Assembly (NCBI GenBank): GCA_017397695.1
Contig: JAFQIF010000135.1
Coordinates: forward strand, 1 to 37,512
Direction of reading: 5' to 3'
Origin: Clostridia bacterium
Lineage (GTDB): Bacteria > Bacillota_A > Clostridia > Christensenellales > Aristaeellaceae
Length of the DNA stretch: 37,512 nt
This document shows positions 1 through 7,663 of the stretch, piece after piece (the first letter of the stretch is position 1; every line of letters starts with the position of its first letter). A model generated the notes under the pieces. That model was not told the origin of the DNA. It ran no database searches and saw nothing but the letters and a program-made list of their open reading frames with translations. The translations under genes were made by a program, and so were the position numbers.

Positions 1-44
1 GTAATTGTCGCCTCCGGCTTCGCGCCGATTCTTTCTTTTTTCTT

Positions 45-125
45 CAATGGGGTTACGTTGGGTATTTCCTCCCCAAGCCCCTGACCCGGGATTTCATCCC
101 TTGACCCATCGTCGCTTCGCGGCGG
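45..125. repeat. Degenerate palindromic dispersed repeat, copy 1
   Basis: This segment shares a layout with positions 21184-21254: ATGGGG, then ACG(A/T)T(G)GGG, CCCCAA, CCCCTG, a GGGA...TCCCTT pair and a final TCGCTTCGCG. The arms here are more decayed than in the second copy. The end of a further partial copy may lie at 8-27, where CTCCGGCTTCGCGCCG resembles the terminal block. No coding sequence is supported in 1-160. It looks like a small non-autonomous REP-like element; the class is inferred from two copies only. Confidence 0.5.
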
Positions 126-167
126 CTTCAAGCTGCCTTAATGAACTTTCTATCTCAATACTCAATC

Positions 168-198
168 AAAAAAGCTGTCTCGTTGAGACAGCTTTTTT
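168..198 (-). terminator. Intrinsic terminator of the hyd operon
   Basis: The arms AAAAAAGCTGTCTC and GAGACAGCTTTTTT form a long stem around a GTT loop, with A/T tracts on both sides. It starts just after the hydF stop codon and is symmetrical enough to work in both directions. Confidence 0.88.
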
Positions 199-200
199 GA

Positions 201-1406
201 TTATTCCTCCAGCATATCCAACGCGCCCGGCAGCGGCTGCAGGCTCCTTTTCAGGATCCCATGCATCAACGCAATCGCCATGCCGTAGTTCACCACTGGC
301 ACATTCTCCGCCTTGGCGCGCTGCATACGCGCTTTCATCGCCTGCTCGGTCAGCATACAGCCGCCGCAGTGCACCACCAGCGCATAATCTTCTAGATTCT
401 CTGGAAACTCCCCACCGGAGCAGAACGCAAACTCGATCCTCTTTCCCGTATGCTCGCCAATCCAGCGCGGAATCTTCACGCTGCCGATATCGTTGCATTG
501 CCTGTGATGCGTGCATCCCTCGGCAATAAGCTCCTTATCGCCATCCTGCAGCCCTTTCAGCGCCGCAGCGCCGCGCAGCTGCATGGGCAGGCTGCCCTTA
601 TAGCGCGCCATCAGGATCGAAAACGACGTCAGCTGAATCTCCGGCGGTACATCCCGGCTTACCCTGCCAAACGCCTGCGAATCCGTAATCACTACTTTCG
701 GCTTCACAGCAAGCATCTTCAGCGTTTTTTCGACCTCCGTATCCTGGCAGACTGCAGCCATCATGTGGTGATCCAGCAATTCGCGAATCGTTTGCTGCTG
801 GGGCAGAATCAGGCGTCCCTTGGGTGCGGATTCATCCACCGGCACAACCAGCAGCGCCAGATCACCAGGCTCAAGCAGATCCGCCACAATGCAGCGTTCC
901 TGCCGCATGCCGCCGCCCAGCCCGGCGAGCATTTCCTTGAGTTTATGAATGCCCTCGCCCGTCACCGCGCTGACATAAACCTCATTTTCACCGAGAGGCG
1001 GTCGCTCTGCCAGCAGATCACATTTACTGCGGCAGACGATATACGCAATCTTGCGCTCCTCAAAGAGAGCAAGCAGCGCGTAGTCCTCCTCGCGCAAGCC
1101 CCACTCGCTGCCCACAACCAGCACAGCGATATGAACGGTATCCAGCATCTGTCTGGCGCGCTGCACGCGCATCACACCCAGTTCGCCTTCATCGTCCATG
1201 CCCGGCGTATCGATGATCACCACCGGTCCCAGAGGCAGCAGTTCCATCGCCTTTTTCACAGGATCGGTCGTCGTGCCTTTCACGTCGCTCACCAGTGACA
1301 GTGCCTGCCCGGTTACAGCGTTCACCAGGCTCGATTTGCCCGCGTTGCGCATGCCAAAGAAGCCAATGTGCAGCCGTTCGGACGAAGGCGTTTGATTCAG
1401 GCTCAT
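201..1406 (-). CDS. hydF: [FeFe]-hydrogenase H-cluster maturation GTPase HydF
   Basis: This 401-residue protein is the GTPase scaffold on which the 2Fe subcluster of the hydrogenase H-cluster is assembled and from which it is delivered. An N-terminal Ras-like G domain has the P-loop GMRNAGKS (18-25) and DTPG (66-69). The C-terminal cluster-binding domain carries the HydF signature: Cys298-x-His300, then His346-Cys347-x-x-Cys350, which binds a 4Fe-4S cluster in the family. Length is normal. It is the last gene of the TM1266-hydE-hydG-hydF operon, 16 bp after hydG, and is followed by a strong terminator. The protein is expected to be cytosolic. No hydrogenase structural gene is visible, so its client lies elsewhere. 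Confidence 0.96.
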   Translation of the reverse strand: MSLNQTPSSERLHIGFFGMRNAGKSSLVNAVTGQALSLVSDVKGTTTDPVKKAMELLPLGPVVIIDTPGMDDEGELGVMRVQRARQMLDTVHIAVLVVGSEWGLREEDYALLALFEERKIAYIVCRSKCDLLAERPPLGENEVYVSAVTGEGIHKLKEMLAGLGGGMRQERCIVADLLEPGDLALLVVPVDESAPKGRLILPQQQTIRELLDHHMMAAVCQDTEVEKTLKMLAVKPKVVITDSQAFGRVSRDVPPEIQLTSFSILMARYKGSLPMQLRGAAALKGLQDGDKELIAEGCTHHRQCNDIGSVKIPRWIGEHTGKRIEFAFCSGGEFPENLEDYALVVHCGGCMLTEQAMKARMQRAKAENVPVVNYGMAIALMHGILKRSLQPLPGALDMLEE

Positions 1407-1422
1407 GGATTCACCCCTTTTT

Positions 1423-2871
1423 TCAGAATCGGAAATCGCGTCGGTTGGAATGCCTGATCGCCTCGATATTCTCCCTGGCGATCAGGCGAACCTTCTCCTT
1501 GGGAATGCGTCCGAGCTCACGCTCGATCATCGCATGGCCGATCCTCTTCGTCTCCTCGCTTGCGTAGTCGGCCAGATATTCACTCAGCGTCATCAGCGCA
1601 TTGGGATGGCAGCAATTGAGAATCTGCCCGCTCTTGCACAGGCTCATAAACCGGTCTCCGGTTCGCCCCTCTCGATAACAGGCCGTACAGAAGGACGGCA
1701 GATGATCCTTCTCCATCAGCCAGCGCACCACCTCATCCAGCGTGCGCTGATCGGATACATCAAACTGCTCGGTATCATGCGGGCGCTCCTCATCTGCATA
1801 GCCGCCCACACTCGTGCGGGATGCGCCGCTTACCTGCGACACGCCCAGGTCCAGCAGCCTGCCGCGCACTTCCTCGCTTTCACGGGTAGAAATGATGATG
1901 CCGGTATACGGCACGGCCAGACGGATGCACGCCGTGATCTTTGCAAACGTGTCATCATCAATGCCATTGTCAAACTGCGTCGGATCGATATCCGCTGCTC
2001 GCTTGAGACGCGGCACGCTGATGGTATGCGGGCCTACGCCATGTACTGCCTCCAGATGCTCAGCATGCATAATCAATCCTGCAAACTCGTACTTGTACAG
2101 TTCCAGACCGAACAGCACGCCCAACCCCACATCGTCGATGCCGCCCTCCATCGCGCGGTCCATCGCCTCGGTATGGTAGCAGTAATCATGCTTGGGGCCA
2201 GTAGGATGCAGCTGCTCGTAGCTCTCCTTATGATACGTCTCCTGGAAGAGGATGTATGTACCGATGCCGGCATCCTTGAGCTTTCTGTAGTTTTCCACCG
2301 TCGTGGCTGCGATGTTCACATTCACGCGGCGGATCGCGCCGTTCTTGTGATTGACGGCGTATATCGTCCTGATACACTCCAGGATGTATTCAATCGGGTT
2401 GTTCTTCGGGTCCTCGCCCGCTTCGATCGCCAGGCGCTTATGACCCATATCCTGCAGAGCGATGACCTCCCTGCGCACTTCTTCCTGCGTAAGCTTGCGG
2501 CGTGGAATGGTCTTGTTCTTCAGGTGGTACGGGCAGTACACGCAGCCGTTTACGCAGTAATTGGACAGATACAGCGGCGCAAAGATGACGATACGGTTGC
2601 CGTAGAATGCCTGCTTGATCTCACCTGCGATCTCATAGATCTTCTCAATCTTCTCCGGAATCTCGCAGGCCAGCAATACACTCGCCTCCCGGTGCGTAAG
2701 CCCGGCGCATACGCAGCCGTTTTCCGTCTTCTTCGGGCGCGCCTTTTCCAGAATGGCGTCGATTAATTCGACATTGTTCTTATTGGCCTCAGCGTATGCC
2801 AGCGTTTCACGGATTTCTCCATCATGGATGAATTCCTCTGCCCTGAGGGATTTGGGATTGTAGTTTGCCAT
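1423..2871 (-). CDS. hydG: [FeFe]-hydrogenase maturation radical SAM tyrosine lyase HydG
   Basis: HydG cleaves L-tyrosine to supply the CO and CN ligands of the H-cluster, releasing p-cresol. The 482-residue protein has the radical-SAM motif CX3CX2C at Cys106, Cys110 and Cys113 in YLSNYCVNGCVYCPYH. Near the C terminus FCTACYREG begins the CX2CX22C motif that holds the HydG auxiliary cluster, which separates it from its relative ThiH. The ATG is preceded by AAGGAAAG. A 90-bp gap separates it from hydE and holds only a short GGAAGG/CCTTCC hairpin. Position and strand place it in one operon with hydE and hydF. Confidence 0.96.
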   Translation of the reverse strand: MANYNPKSLRAEEFIHDGEIRETLAYAEANKNNVELIDAILEKARPKKTENGCVCAGLTHREASVLLACEIPEKIEKIYEIAGEIKQAFYGNRIVIFAPLYLSNYCVNGCVYCPYHLKNKTIPRRKLTQEEVRREVIALQDMGHKRLAIEAGEDPKNNPIEYILECIRTIYAVNHKNGAIRRVNVNIAATTVENYRKLKDAGIGTYILFQETYHKESYEQLHPTGPKHDYCYHTEAMDRAMEGGIDDVGLGVLFGLELYKYEFAGLIMHAEHLEAVHGVGPHTISVPRLKRAADIDPTQFDNGIDDDTFAKITACIRLAVPYTGIIISTRESEEVRGRLLDLGVSQVSGASRTSVGGYADEERPHDTEQFDVSDQRTLDEVVRWLMEKDHLPSFCTACYREGRTGDRFMSLCKSGQILNCCHPNALMTLSEYLADYASEETKRIGHAMIERELGRIPKEKVRLIARENIEAIRHSNRRDFRF

Positions 2872-2961
2872 CGTTTTCTTCCTTTCTTCGGGTCAGATAC
2901 TCTTCCCCTTCAGATCGTATCCTATTGCTAAACCTTCCACACCGGGGAAGGCGTCAGGCTG

Positions 2962-4035
2962 TCAGGCCTTACGGATGGAATCCTGTCCGCAGGCAGCATC
3001 GCCCCTGTCGGTCACAACTTCATAACCGATGGAGGCCATTCTCTTTTTCAGGCTCAGAATGCCCTGAGCAGATTCTTCGCCATCGAAGCGTTTTCCATTG
3101 TAGAGCGCATACTTGCTGCGCACGCCGGGCGGAGAAAGATTGGGCATCACGACATTCGCGCCGCTGCGTATCCCCTTTTCCCGGCCCATGGGATCGATGG
3201 AGCCCAGCGCTGTTGTCGCCGGCAGCAGAATCGCCGGATGCATCAGTCGGATGATGGAAAGCAGGAAGCAGGTCAACTCCACCGTGCCTGCCGCTTCATG
3301 CGCAAACTGCGTCGCCGCATGCGGAATAAACGGACCGATACCCACCATATGCGGCGCAAATTCTTCGATGAATTTGAGATCCATCGCCAGATCCTGCGCC
3401 GTCTGATACGGCGAGCCCACCATAAAGCCGCAGCCCACCTGATAGCCCAGTACTTTCAGGTCATGCAGGCAGCGCATTCTGTTTTCAAACGACATCTGTG
3501 CCGGATGCAGCTTTGCATAGTGTTGCGGATTGGCCGTCTCATGGCGCAGCAAATAGCGGTCTGCGCCTGCCGCTCTCAGCAGGGCATAGCTCTCGCGGCT
3601 GCGCTCGCCCATCGACAGCGTTACCGCGCATTCCGGATGATTCCGCTTGATCGCACGCACCAGACCACAGAGCACATCGTCCGTAAAATATGCGTCCTCG
3701 CCTCCCTGCAGCACAAACGTACGGAAACCCAGCGCGTAACCCTCCGCGCACGCAGAAAGAATATCATCCTGCCCCAATCGGTAGCGCTCGCAGCTGATGT
3801 TGCTGCGCCGGATACCGCAGTACAGGCAGTCGTTTTTACAGATATTGCTGATCTCAATCAATCCGCGGATAAACACGCGATTGCCGTAAACCTTCCTCCT
3901 GCGCTCATCTGCACAGGAAGCAAGCAGCATAGCCGCCTCCTCGCCCCGCGCCTCAATCAGATGCGCATATTCCTGAAGGCTCAGCGATCGCTGCGACCGC
4001 AGCTTTTCAATCAGCGCGCGCTCAGCATCAGTCAT
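2962..4035 (-). CDS. hydE: [FeFe]-hydrogenase maturation radical SAM enzyme HydE
   Basis: HydE is the third H-cluster maturase. In the family it acts on the iron-cysteine-dicarbonyl-cyanide synthon made by HydG. The 357-residue protein has the radical-SAM motif in SNICKNDCLYCGIRRSN (Cys66, Cys70, Cys73). The following GYxxGFRTFVLQGGED segment and the GxGPFIPH stretch are typical of the HydE/BioB/PylB branch. Its start overlaps the 3' end of the TM1266-type gene by 8 bp, with no strong ribosome-binding site of its own, so translational coupling is likely. Length is normal. Confidence 0.95.
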   Translation of the reverse strand: MTDAERALIEKLRSQRSLSLQEYAHLIEARGEEAAMLLASCADERRRKVYGNRVFIRGLIEISNICKNDCLYCGIRRSNISCERYRLGQDDILSACAEGYALGFRTFVLQGGEDAYFTDDVLCGLVRAIKRNHPECAVTLSMGERSRESYALLRAAGADRYLLRHETANPQHYAKLHPAQMSFENRMRCLHDLKVLGYQVGCGFMVGSPYQTAQDLAMDLKFIEEFAPHMVGIGPFIPHAATQFAHEAAGTVELTCFLLSIIRLMHPAILLPATTALGSIDPMGREKGIRSGANVVMPNLSPPGVRSKYALYNGKRFDGEESAQGILSLKKRMASIGYEVVTDRGDAACGQDSIRKA

Positions 4036-4285
4036 GGAAGACCACGCTCGAATACGAGGTTTTGACGCTCACGCCCGCCATCTTTCCGATTTTGCCCGAC
4101 AGAGCAGAAATCGTATCCTGCGGCGCATCCAGCGCAATAGAGATGATGTTGATCTTCCGCTTTCTGTACGGAATGCCCATTCTACCGATGATGTACTCTC
4201 CATACGCATGCAGCAGAGCATTCACCTGCTCTACGGCATCCATGTTCTCGATGATGATGCTCATTACGGCCACGCGGCTGTCCAT
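4028..4285 (-). CDS. TM1266-family iron-only hydrogenase system regulator
   Basis: An 85-residue protein beginning MDSRVAVMSIIIEN, with the pattern VNALLHAYGEYIIGRMGIPYRK...INIISIALDAP...ALSGKIGKMAGVSVKTSYS. This matches the small ACT/ferredoxin-fold family (TM1266 type) commonly found with hydEFG and annotated as a putative hydrogenase-system regulator; its ligand is not known to me. The frame stays open upstream to 4387, but AAAGGAGGAGAAAGC directly before the ATG at 4285 fixes the start, and 85 residues is the usual family length. It is the first gene of the hyd operon and overlaps hydE by 8 bp. Confidence 0.88.
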   Translation of the reverse strand: MDSRVAVMSIIIENMDAVEQVNALLHAYGEYIIGRMGIPYRKRKINIISIALDAPQDTISALSGKIGKMAGVSVKTSYSSVVFHD

Positions 4286-4412
4286 GCTTTCTCCTCCTTT
4301 TTCAAATACAAAAGCCGTGCCCTCTGTATGAAGGCACGGCAAATACGCGGCGCTTTGCCGCGGTATTCCATTGCTCGCACCTTTCACGCAGAAGCTGTCT
4401 TTGTGTCAGGAT
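4286..4412 (-). promoter_or_regulatory. Structured 5' leader of the hyd operon
   Basis: About 125 nt separate the predicted transcription start (near 4412) from the TM1266 start codon. Two consecutive hairpins are visible on the minus strand. The first, around 4344-4367, has AATACCGCGGC and GCCGCGTATT arms with one bulged C. The second, 4312-4338, has GCCGTGCC/GGCACGGC arms and is followed by TTTTGTATTTG. The second hairpin could be a weak intrinsic terminator or attenuator, which would make this a regulated leader. I do not recognise a known riboswitch class. Confidence 0.5.
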
Positions 4413-4418
4413 ACAGGT

Positions 4419-4445
4419 AGTATAGCATAGAAAAAAAGATTTCAA
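4419..4445 (-). promoter_or_regulatory. Promoter of the hyd operon
   Basis: On the minus strand there is a TATACT box at 4419-4424 with an upstream TGC, an extended -10 arrangement. TTGAAA lies at 4440-4445. The spacer is only 15 nt, so the extended -10 may compensate. It lies back to back with the promoter of the small RNA. Confidence 0.6.
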
Positions 4446-4451
4446 AAGGGG

Positions 4452-4480
4452 TTGACACCCATAATCTTGTCGTTTATAAT
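4452..4480 (+). promoter_or_regulatory. Consensus housekeeping promoter of the small RNA
   Basis: TTGACA at 4452-4457 and TATAAT at 4475-4480 are separated by exactly 17 nt, a perfect sigma-A/sigma-70 promoter on the plus strand. No protein-coding frame with a ribosome-binding site follows before the terminator at 4574-4616. Confidence 0.85.
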
Positions 4481-4486
4481 AGGTTT

Positions 4487-4616
4487 ATAAGTTAGATAAA
4501 TCTAACTTTCTTTGCAGGCGTGACGCACCTGCAAAGAGGTTTCTCCCTCCCATCCTCCCTATTTGAGAAAATTCCCCCGGTCAGGCGAATGACGCAGCGC
4601 CTGCCGGGGGGTTTTT
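4487..4616 (+). ncRNA. Candidate small regulatory RNA (about 130 nt)
   Basis: A perfect promoter and a strong terminator enclose a short non-coding transcript. From 5' to 3': a perfect hairpin AGTTAGATAAATCTAACT (4490-4507); a second hairpin with CTTTGCAGG/CCTGCAAAG arms (4510-4536); an unpaired pyrimidine-rich stretch with TCTCCCTCCCATCCTCCC (4542-4559); then a GC-rich terminator hairpin (4574-4611) and TTTTT. A C/U-rich loop between hairpins is the design of Firmicute sRNAs of the RsaE/RoxS kind, which pair with Shine-Dalgarno sequences; that comparison is by architecture, not homology. UUUCUCC plus UCC could pair with GGAGGAGAAA of the divergent TM1266 ribosome-binding site, but most SD sequences would also pair. 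The family is unidentified. Confidence 0.72.
4574..4616 (+). terminator. Terminator of the small RNA, possibly bidirectional
   Basis: CCCCCGG-T-CAGGCG pairs with CGCCTG-CCGGGGG, with one bulged T, followed by GTTTTTC. On the minus strand the same hairpin is followed by AATTTTC and lies just beyond the stop codon of the sugar transferase, so it may end that transcript too. Confidence 0.85.
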
Positions 4617-4617
4617 C

Positions 4618-6009
4618 TTATTTCATTTGAATTGTCTCTTTATTGACCATGCCGCCAAAGGCTGTTTTCAGCAGAATCTTCAGATCCAGCCAGATACTCC
4701 AGTTTTCAATATACCACAGATCGTACTTCACGCGTTCCTCAATTGAAGTATCTCCGCGCAGTCCATTGACCTGCGCCCAGCCGGTGATGCCGGGACGCAC
4801 CTGCTGCCTGAGCAGATACAGCGGTATTTCTTCCTTAAAATGGCGCACATGGAAAGGCACCTCGGGCCTCGGGCCCACAAGGCTCATATCACCCTTGAGC
4901 ACATTGAAAAACTGCGGAAGCTCATCCAAGCTGAATTTGCGGATAAAACTGCCGAATTTCGTCTTGCGCGGATCAACATTGGTGCTCCATCCGGTCTGCT
5001 CTGTGCCGGTAACGCGCATACTGCGGAACTTGTACATATGGAAAGACTTTTTGTCCTTGCCGATACGCTCCTGACAAAACAGAACCGGCCCAGGGCTGGA
5101 CAGCTTGACACCGATGGCAACTGCCGCCATCACCGGACTGCTGAGTACAATCAGCGTCAGCGAGCCGAGAATATCCATCGCGCGCTTGACCATCGCCCAG
5201 CCCAAATCATCCAGCGGCGTCACACGCATATCAATCAGCTTCGTGCTGCCGATTGCCGCAATGGTGGGCGTCTTGGGAATATAATCATTGAAAAACGGAA
5301 TCAGACTCAAGCGCAGGCCTTCCTTATCTGCGGCAGCCATAATATCCGGCATCAGATAAATATCCTGCGGATCCAGCGCTACGACTACCTCGTCAGGCAT
5401 TCTTTTTTCGAGCACCTTTTCCATTTGTGCATAAGCGCCCAGATGCTCGCCCAGCTCATCCTGCCTCGTATCGCCGATATAGCCCATGACCGAATAGCCA
5501 AGCTGCGGATTTCTGGCAATATCCCGCGTATACTGATAGGCCAGCTGGCCGCTGCCGATCACGATGACATGCTTGAGGTTATATCCCTGTCTGCGATAAT
5601 ACGCCAGCACGCCGCGCACGACAGTTCGCTTGGATATGATACATGCACTGGAAATGATCCAGAAAAGAACCAGCATCAGGCGTGAAAAATCCACAAAGCG
5701 CAGCAGATAGCACATTGCCATGAATGCCAGTGTGCCCACGCCGTTGACCAAACAGATCAGCAGCCCTTCTTCGCGTCTGCGCCTCAGGCGACCATAGCCG
5801 TACAGACCCAGCACATAGTACACCAGCACGATCAGCACGCTGAAGCACAGCACGGCAGAAACCACCTTCGCACTGGTCATCTGTATGCTTTCGCGGCCCT
5901 TGAGGATGTCAAAGCGCAGCCAAAGGGCAGCCATATAGGATAAAACGATCAGCAGACCGTCCGTCATCAGATTGAACGCATTCAGCATTCTCTGGTTGCG
6001 CTTGATCAT
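4618..6009 (-). CDS. Undecaprenyl-phosphate sugar phosphotransferase (WbaP/WcaJ-like)
   Basis: A 463-residue membrane enzyme that starts exopolysaccharide or glycan-repeat synthesis by moving a sugar-1-phosphate from a nucleotide sugar to undecaprenyl phosphate. The N terminus has about four membrane helices, then a nucleotide-binding-like middle domain with [18 protein letters not shown]. The C-terminal bacterial sugar transferase domain begins [15 protein letters not shown] and includes [42 protein letters not shown] and [12 protein letters not shown]. The frame extends 10 codons upstream, but AAGGTGAGCGC before the ATG at 6009 supports this start. No other glycan genes adjoin it, so the sugar cannot be inferred; a solitary initiator is somewhat unusual. 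Confidence 0.92.
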   Translation of the reverse strand: MIKRNQRMLNAFNLMTDGLLIVLSYMAALWLRFDILKGRESIQMTSAKVVSAVLCFSVLIVLVYYVLGLYGYGRLRRRREEGLLICLVNGVGTLAFMAMCYLLRFVDFSRLMLVLFWIISSACIISKRTVVRGVLAYYRRQGYNLKHVIVIGSGQLAYQYTRDIARNPQLGYSVMGYIGDTRQDELGEHLGAYAQMEKVLEKRMPDEVVVALDPQDIYLMPDIMAAADKEGLRLSLIPFFNDYIPKTPTIAAIGSTKLIDMRVTPLDDLGWAMVKRAMDILGSLTLIVLSSPVMAAVAIGVKLSSPGPVLFCQERIGKDKKSFHMYKFRSMRVTGTEQTGWSTNVDPRKTKFGSFIRKFSLDELPQFFNVLKGDMSLVGPRPEVPFHVRHFKEEIPLYLLRQQVRPGITGWAQVNGLRGDTSIEERVKYDLWYIENWSIWLDLKILLKTAFGGMVNKETIQMK

Positions 6010-6066
6010 GCGCTCACCTTCTTTCGCAACGGGTAGCACTTACAGGGACTCATTTGCATATATGTC

Positions 6067-6095
6067 AGTATAGCATGCCTGCCGTCTTTTTTCAA
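6067..6095 (-). promoter_or_regulatory. Promoter of the sugar transferase gene
   Basis: TTGAAA at 6090-6095, 17 nt spacer, TATACT at 6067-6072, with TGC directly before the -10 box. It is about 58 bp upstream of the start codon on the minus strand. Confidence 0.8.
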
Positions 6096-6112
6096 CCAAT
6101 CGCCCGCACGGA

Positions 6113-6141
6113 AAAAGAGCAGAGACGCTTCTCTGCTCTTT
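6113..6141 (-). terminator. Terminator after the M20 peptidase gene
   Basis: AAAGAGCAGAGA and TCTCTGCTCTTT arms around a short CGCT loop, with an A tract before and a T tract after. It lies just downstream of the M20 stop codon and is nearly symmetrical. Confidence 0.85.
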
Positions 6142-6148
6142 CGTCACA

Positions 6149-7663
6149 TCAGTTCATATTCGCTGCGCAATAGCATACGAGCACCCGCTTGTAAAAATCC
6201 ACCGCAGGCACAAGCGCCTTCGCATACAGATTCTCATTCACGCTATGGATGCTGCCATACTGCTGGCTGTCAATTTCAATAGGCGCAAAGCGCAGGCAGT
6301 GATCACAGACGCTGCCATAGTACTTGGCGTCCGTGCCGCCGGTCATCACGTACGGCACTACGCCGTAACCCGGATAGATTTCCTGTGTCACGGCTTCCAG
6401 CAGCTTAAACGGCGCAGCCGTATAATCCACCACCGGGCAGGGATGGTCCTGGGTGATCACTTCCATCTCGACGTCAAATCTCTTTGCGCGCTTTTCAAGC
6501 AGCGCAAGGCTCTCTTCGTTCGCCTGATGATGGATAAAGCGCAAGTTCGCCGTCACATATGCGCTGGTCGGCAATACATTGAGGCCTTCGGAACCCTTCG
6601 CCGTAGTAAAGGCGCACGTGGTCTGCATCATTGCCGCAGCCGCCGAGCTGATCATCGGCATGGCCTTTTTCAGCAGCGGGCCAAAAAGCCACAGATTGCC
6701 GAAAACCAGCTTGAGTGCAAAGCCAGAATTGGGCGCAAGCCGCGTAAACATCTCTTTCACCGTTGGCGTGATCTGCGCCTTGAAAGGCGGTTTTTTTTCG
6801 ATATCCTGCATCAGCGCGCCCAAGCGCGGCAGCGGAGAGTTCTTTTTGGGTGCGCTGGCATGGCCGCCACGGCTGCGCGCAATGAAGCGCACATCACCAT
6901 AGCCCTTTTCCAGAACGCCGACCATCGCATAGCGGCCCTTCACGCCGCCCACCGGCTCTTCAAGAATCATACCGCCCTCGTCCAGCAGCATGCCCAGATG
7001 CACGCCGCGATCCTTCAGCCAGCTCACAATTGCCGGCGCACACGGACCAGACCATTCCTCCGTACAGGAGGATGTGATAAACACATCTGTTTCGGGCTTC
7101 CAGCCGCTCTCCAGCAGTTCCTCCAGCGCCTGCATTTCGCACATCAGGCTTCCCTTGGTATCCACCGTACCGCGGCCCCACACGCGTCCCGTTTCGTCGA
7201 TCTCGCCGGAGAACGGGCCGTGATCCCAGCCTTCCGGCTTCGCCTCCACCACATCATGGTGGCTCATCAGCAGAATCGGTTCGCCTTTCGGGTTTTCGCT
7301 CTTCAGATGGAGCACCAGGCCGTCTCCCGGATGATGCACCTCGCAAGCCGCAAACACGCGCGGAAACAGCGCAGGAAGACTGTCCTGAAACGCGCGGAAC
7401 TTTGTGCGATCCGGATCAAAGCGGCTGGACACCGTTTCCATCTTGACCATCGACGAGAGCTTTTCGCCGTATACCTTTGCGCGAGCAGGATCTGCCTGAG
7501 GCGGCTGCGCCGTCTTTGCAGCCGTGGGGCGCATCGCCAGCGCACGCATCAGCGCCACAGCCAAACACACAAACAGCGCAAACATAGCAAGGCCTATCAG
7601 CGAGCGCAGAAACACAAGCGCAAGCAGCACAAGCACAGCGATCACAAGCAGCTTCAGCATCAT
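6149..7663 (-). CDS. Membrane-anchored M20 family metallopeptidase (PM20D1/CPS1-like)
   Basis: A 504-residue zinc-dependent hydrolase of the M20 family, expected to cleave a peptide or N-acyl-amino-acid bond. The N terminus (about 2-45) is a strongly hydrophobic anchor. The catalytic domain shows MSHHDVVEA (first zinc His and catalytic Asp), GRGTVDTKG (bridging Asp), CTEEWSG (catalytic Glu pair), LLDEGG and a C-terminal GGTDAKYY...SIHSVNE with the last His ligand. All M20 ligands appear present. The start overlaps the preceding gene's TGA as ATGA, with a second ATG directly after, so it is translationally coupled. An in-frame extension to 7774 lies inside the upstream gene and was not used. 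The anchor resembles secreted PM20D1-type enzymes more than cytosolic PepV. Confidence 0.88.
   Translation of the reverse strand: MMLKLLVIAVLVLLALVFLRSLIGLAMFALFVCLAVALMRALAMRPTAAKTAQPPQADPARAKVYGEKLSSMVKMETVSSRFDPDRTKFRAFQDSLPALFPRVFAACEVHHPGDGLVLHLKSENPKGEPILLMSHHDVVEAKPEGWDHGPFSGEIDETGRVWGRGTVDTKGSLMCEMQALEELLESGWKPETDVFITSSCTEEWSGPCAPAIVSWLKDRGVHLGMLLDEGGMILEEPVGGVKGRYAMVGVLEKGYGDVRFIARSRGGHASAPKKNSPLPRLGALMQDIEKKPPFKAQITPTVKEMFTRLAPNSGFALKLVFGNLWLFGPLLKKAMPMISSAAAAMMQTTCAFTTAKGSEGLNVLPTSAYVTANLRFIHHQANEESLALLEKRAKRFDVEMEVITQDHPCPVVDYTAAPFKLLEAVTQEIYPGYGVVPYVMTGGTDAKYYGSVCDHCLRFAPIEIDSQQYGSIHSVNENLYAKALVPAVDFYKRVLVCYCAANMN

Noticed and set aside
1405..2766. Long open frame of 453 codons on the plus strand
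   Set aside because: It lies exactly opposite hydG, whose product has all family motifs. The antisense translation is rich in His, Arg and Gln and has no recognisable domain; it is a by-product of high GC at third positions.
4286..4387. 34-codon N-terminal extension of the TM1266-type protein
   Set aside because: It would be translated through the two leader hairpins, starts with GTG without a good site, and is not expected in the family; AAAGGAGGAG lies before 4285.
4588..4629. Small ORF inside the terminator of the small RNA (begins ATGACGCAG)
   Set aside because: No ribosome-binding site and it is entirely within the terminator stem and beyond; a coding role is very unlikely.
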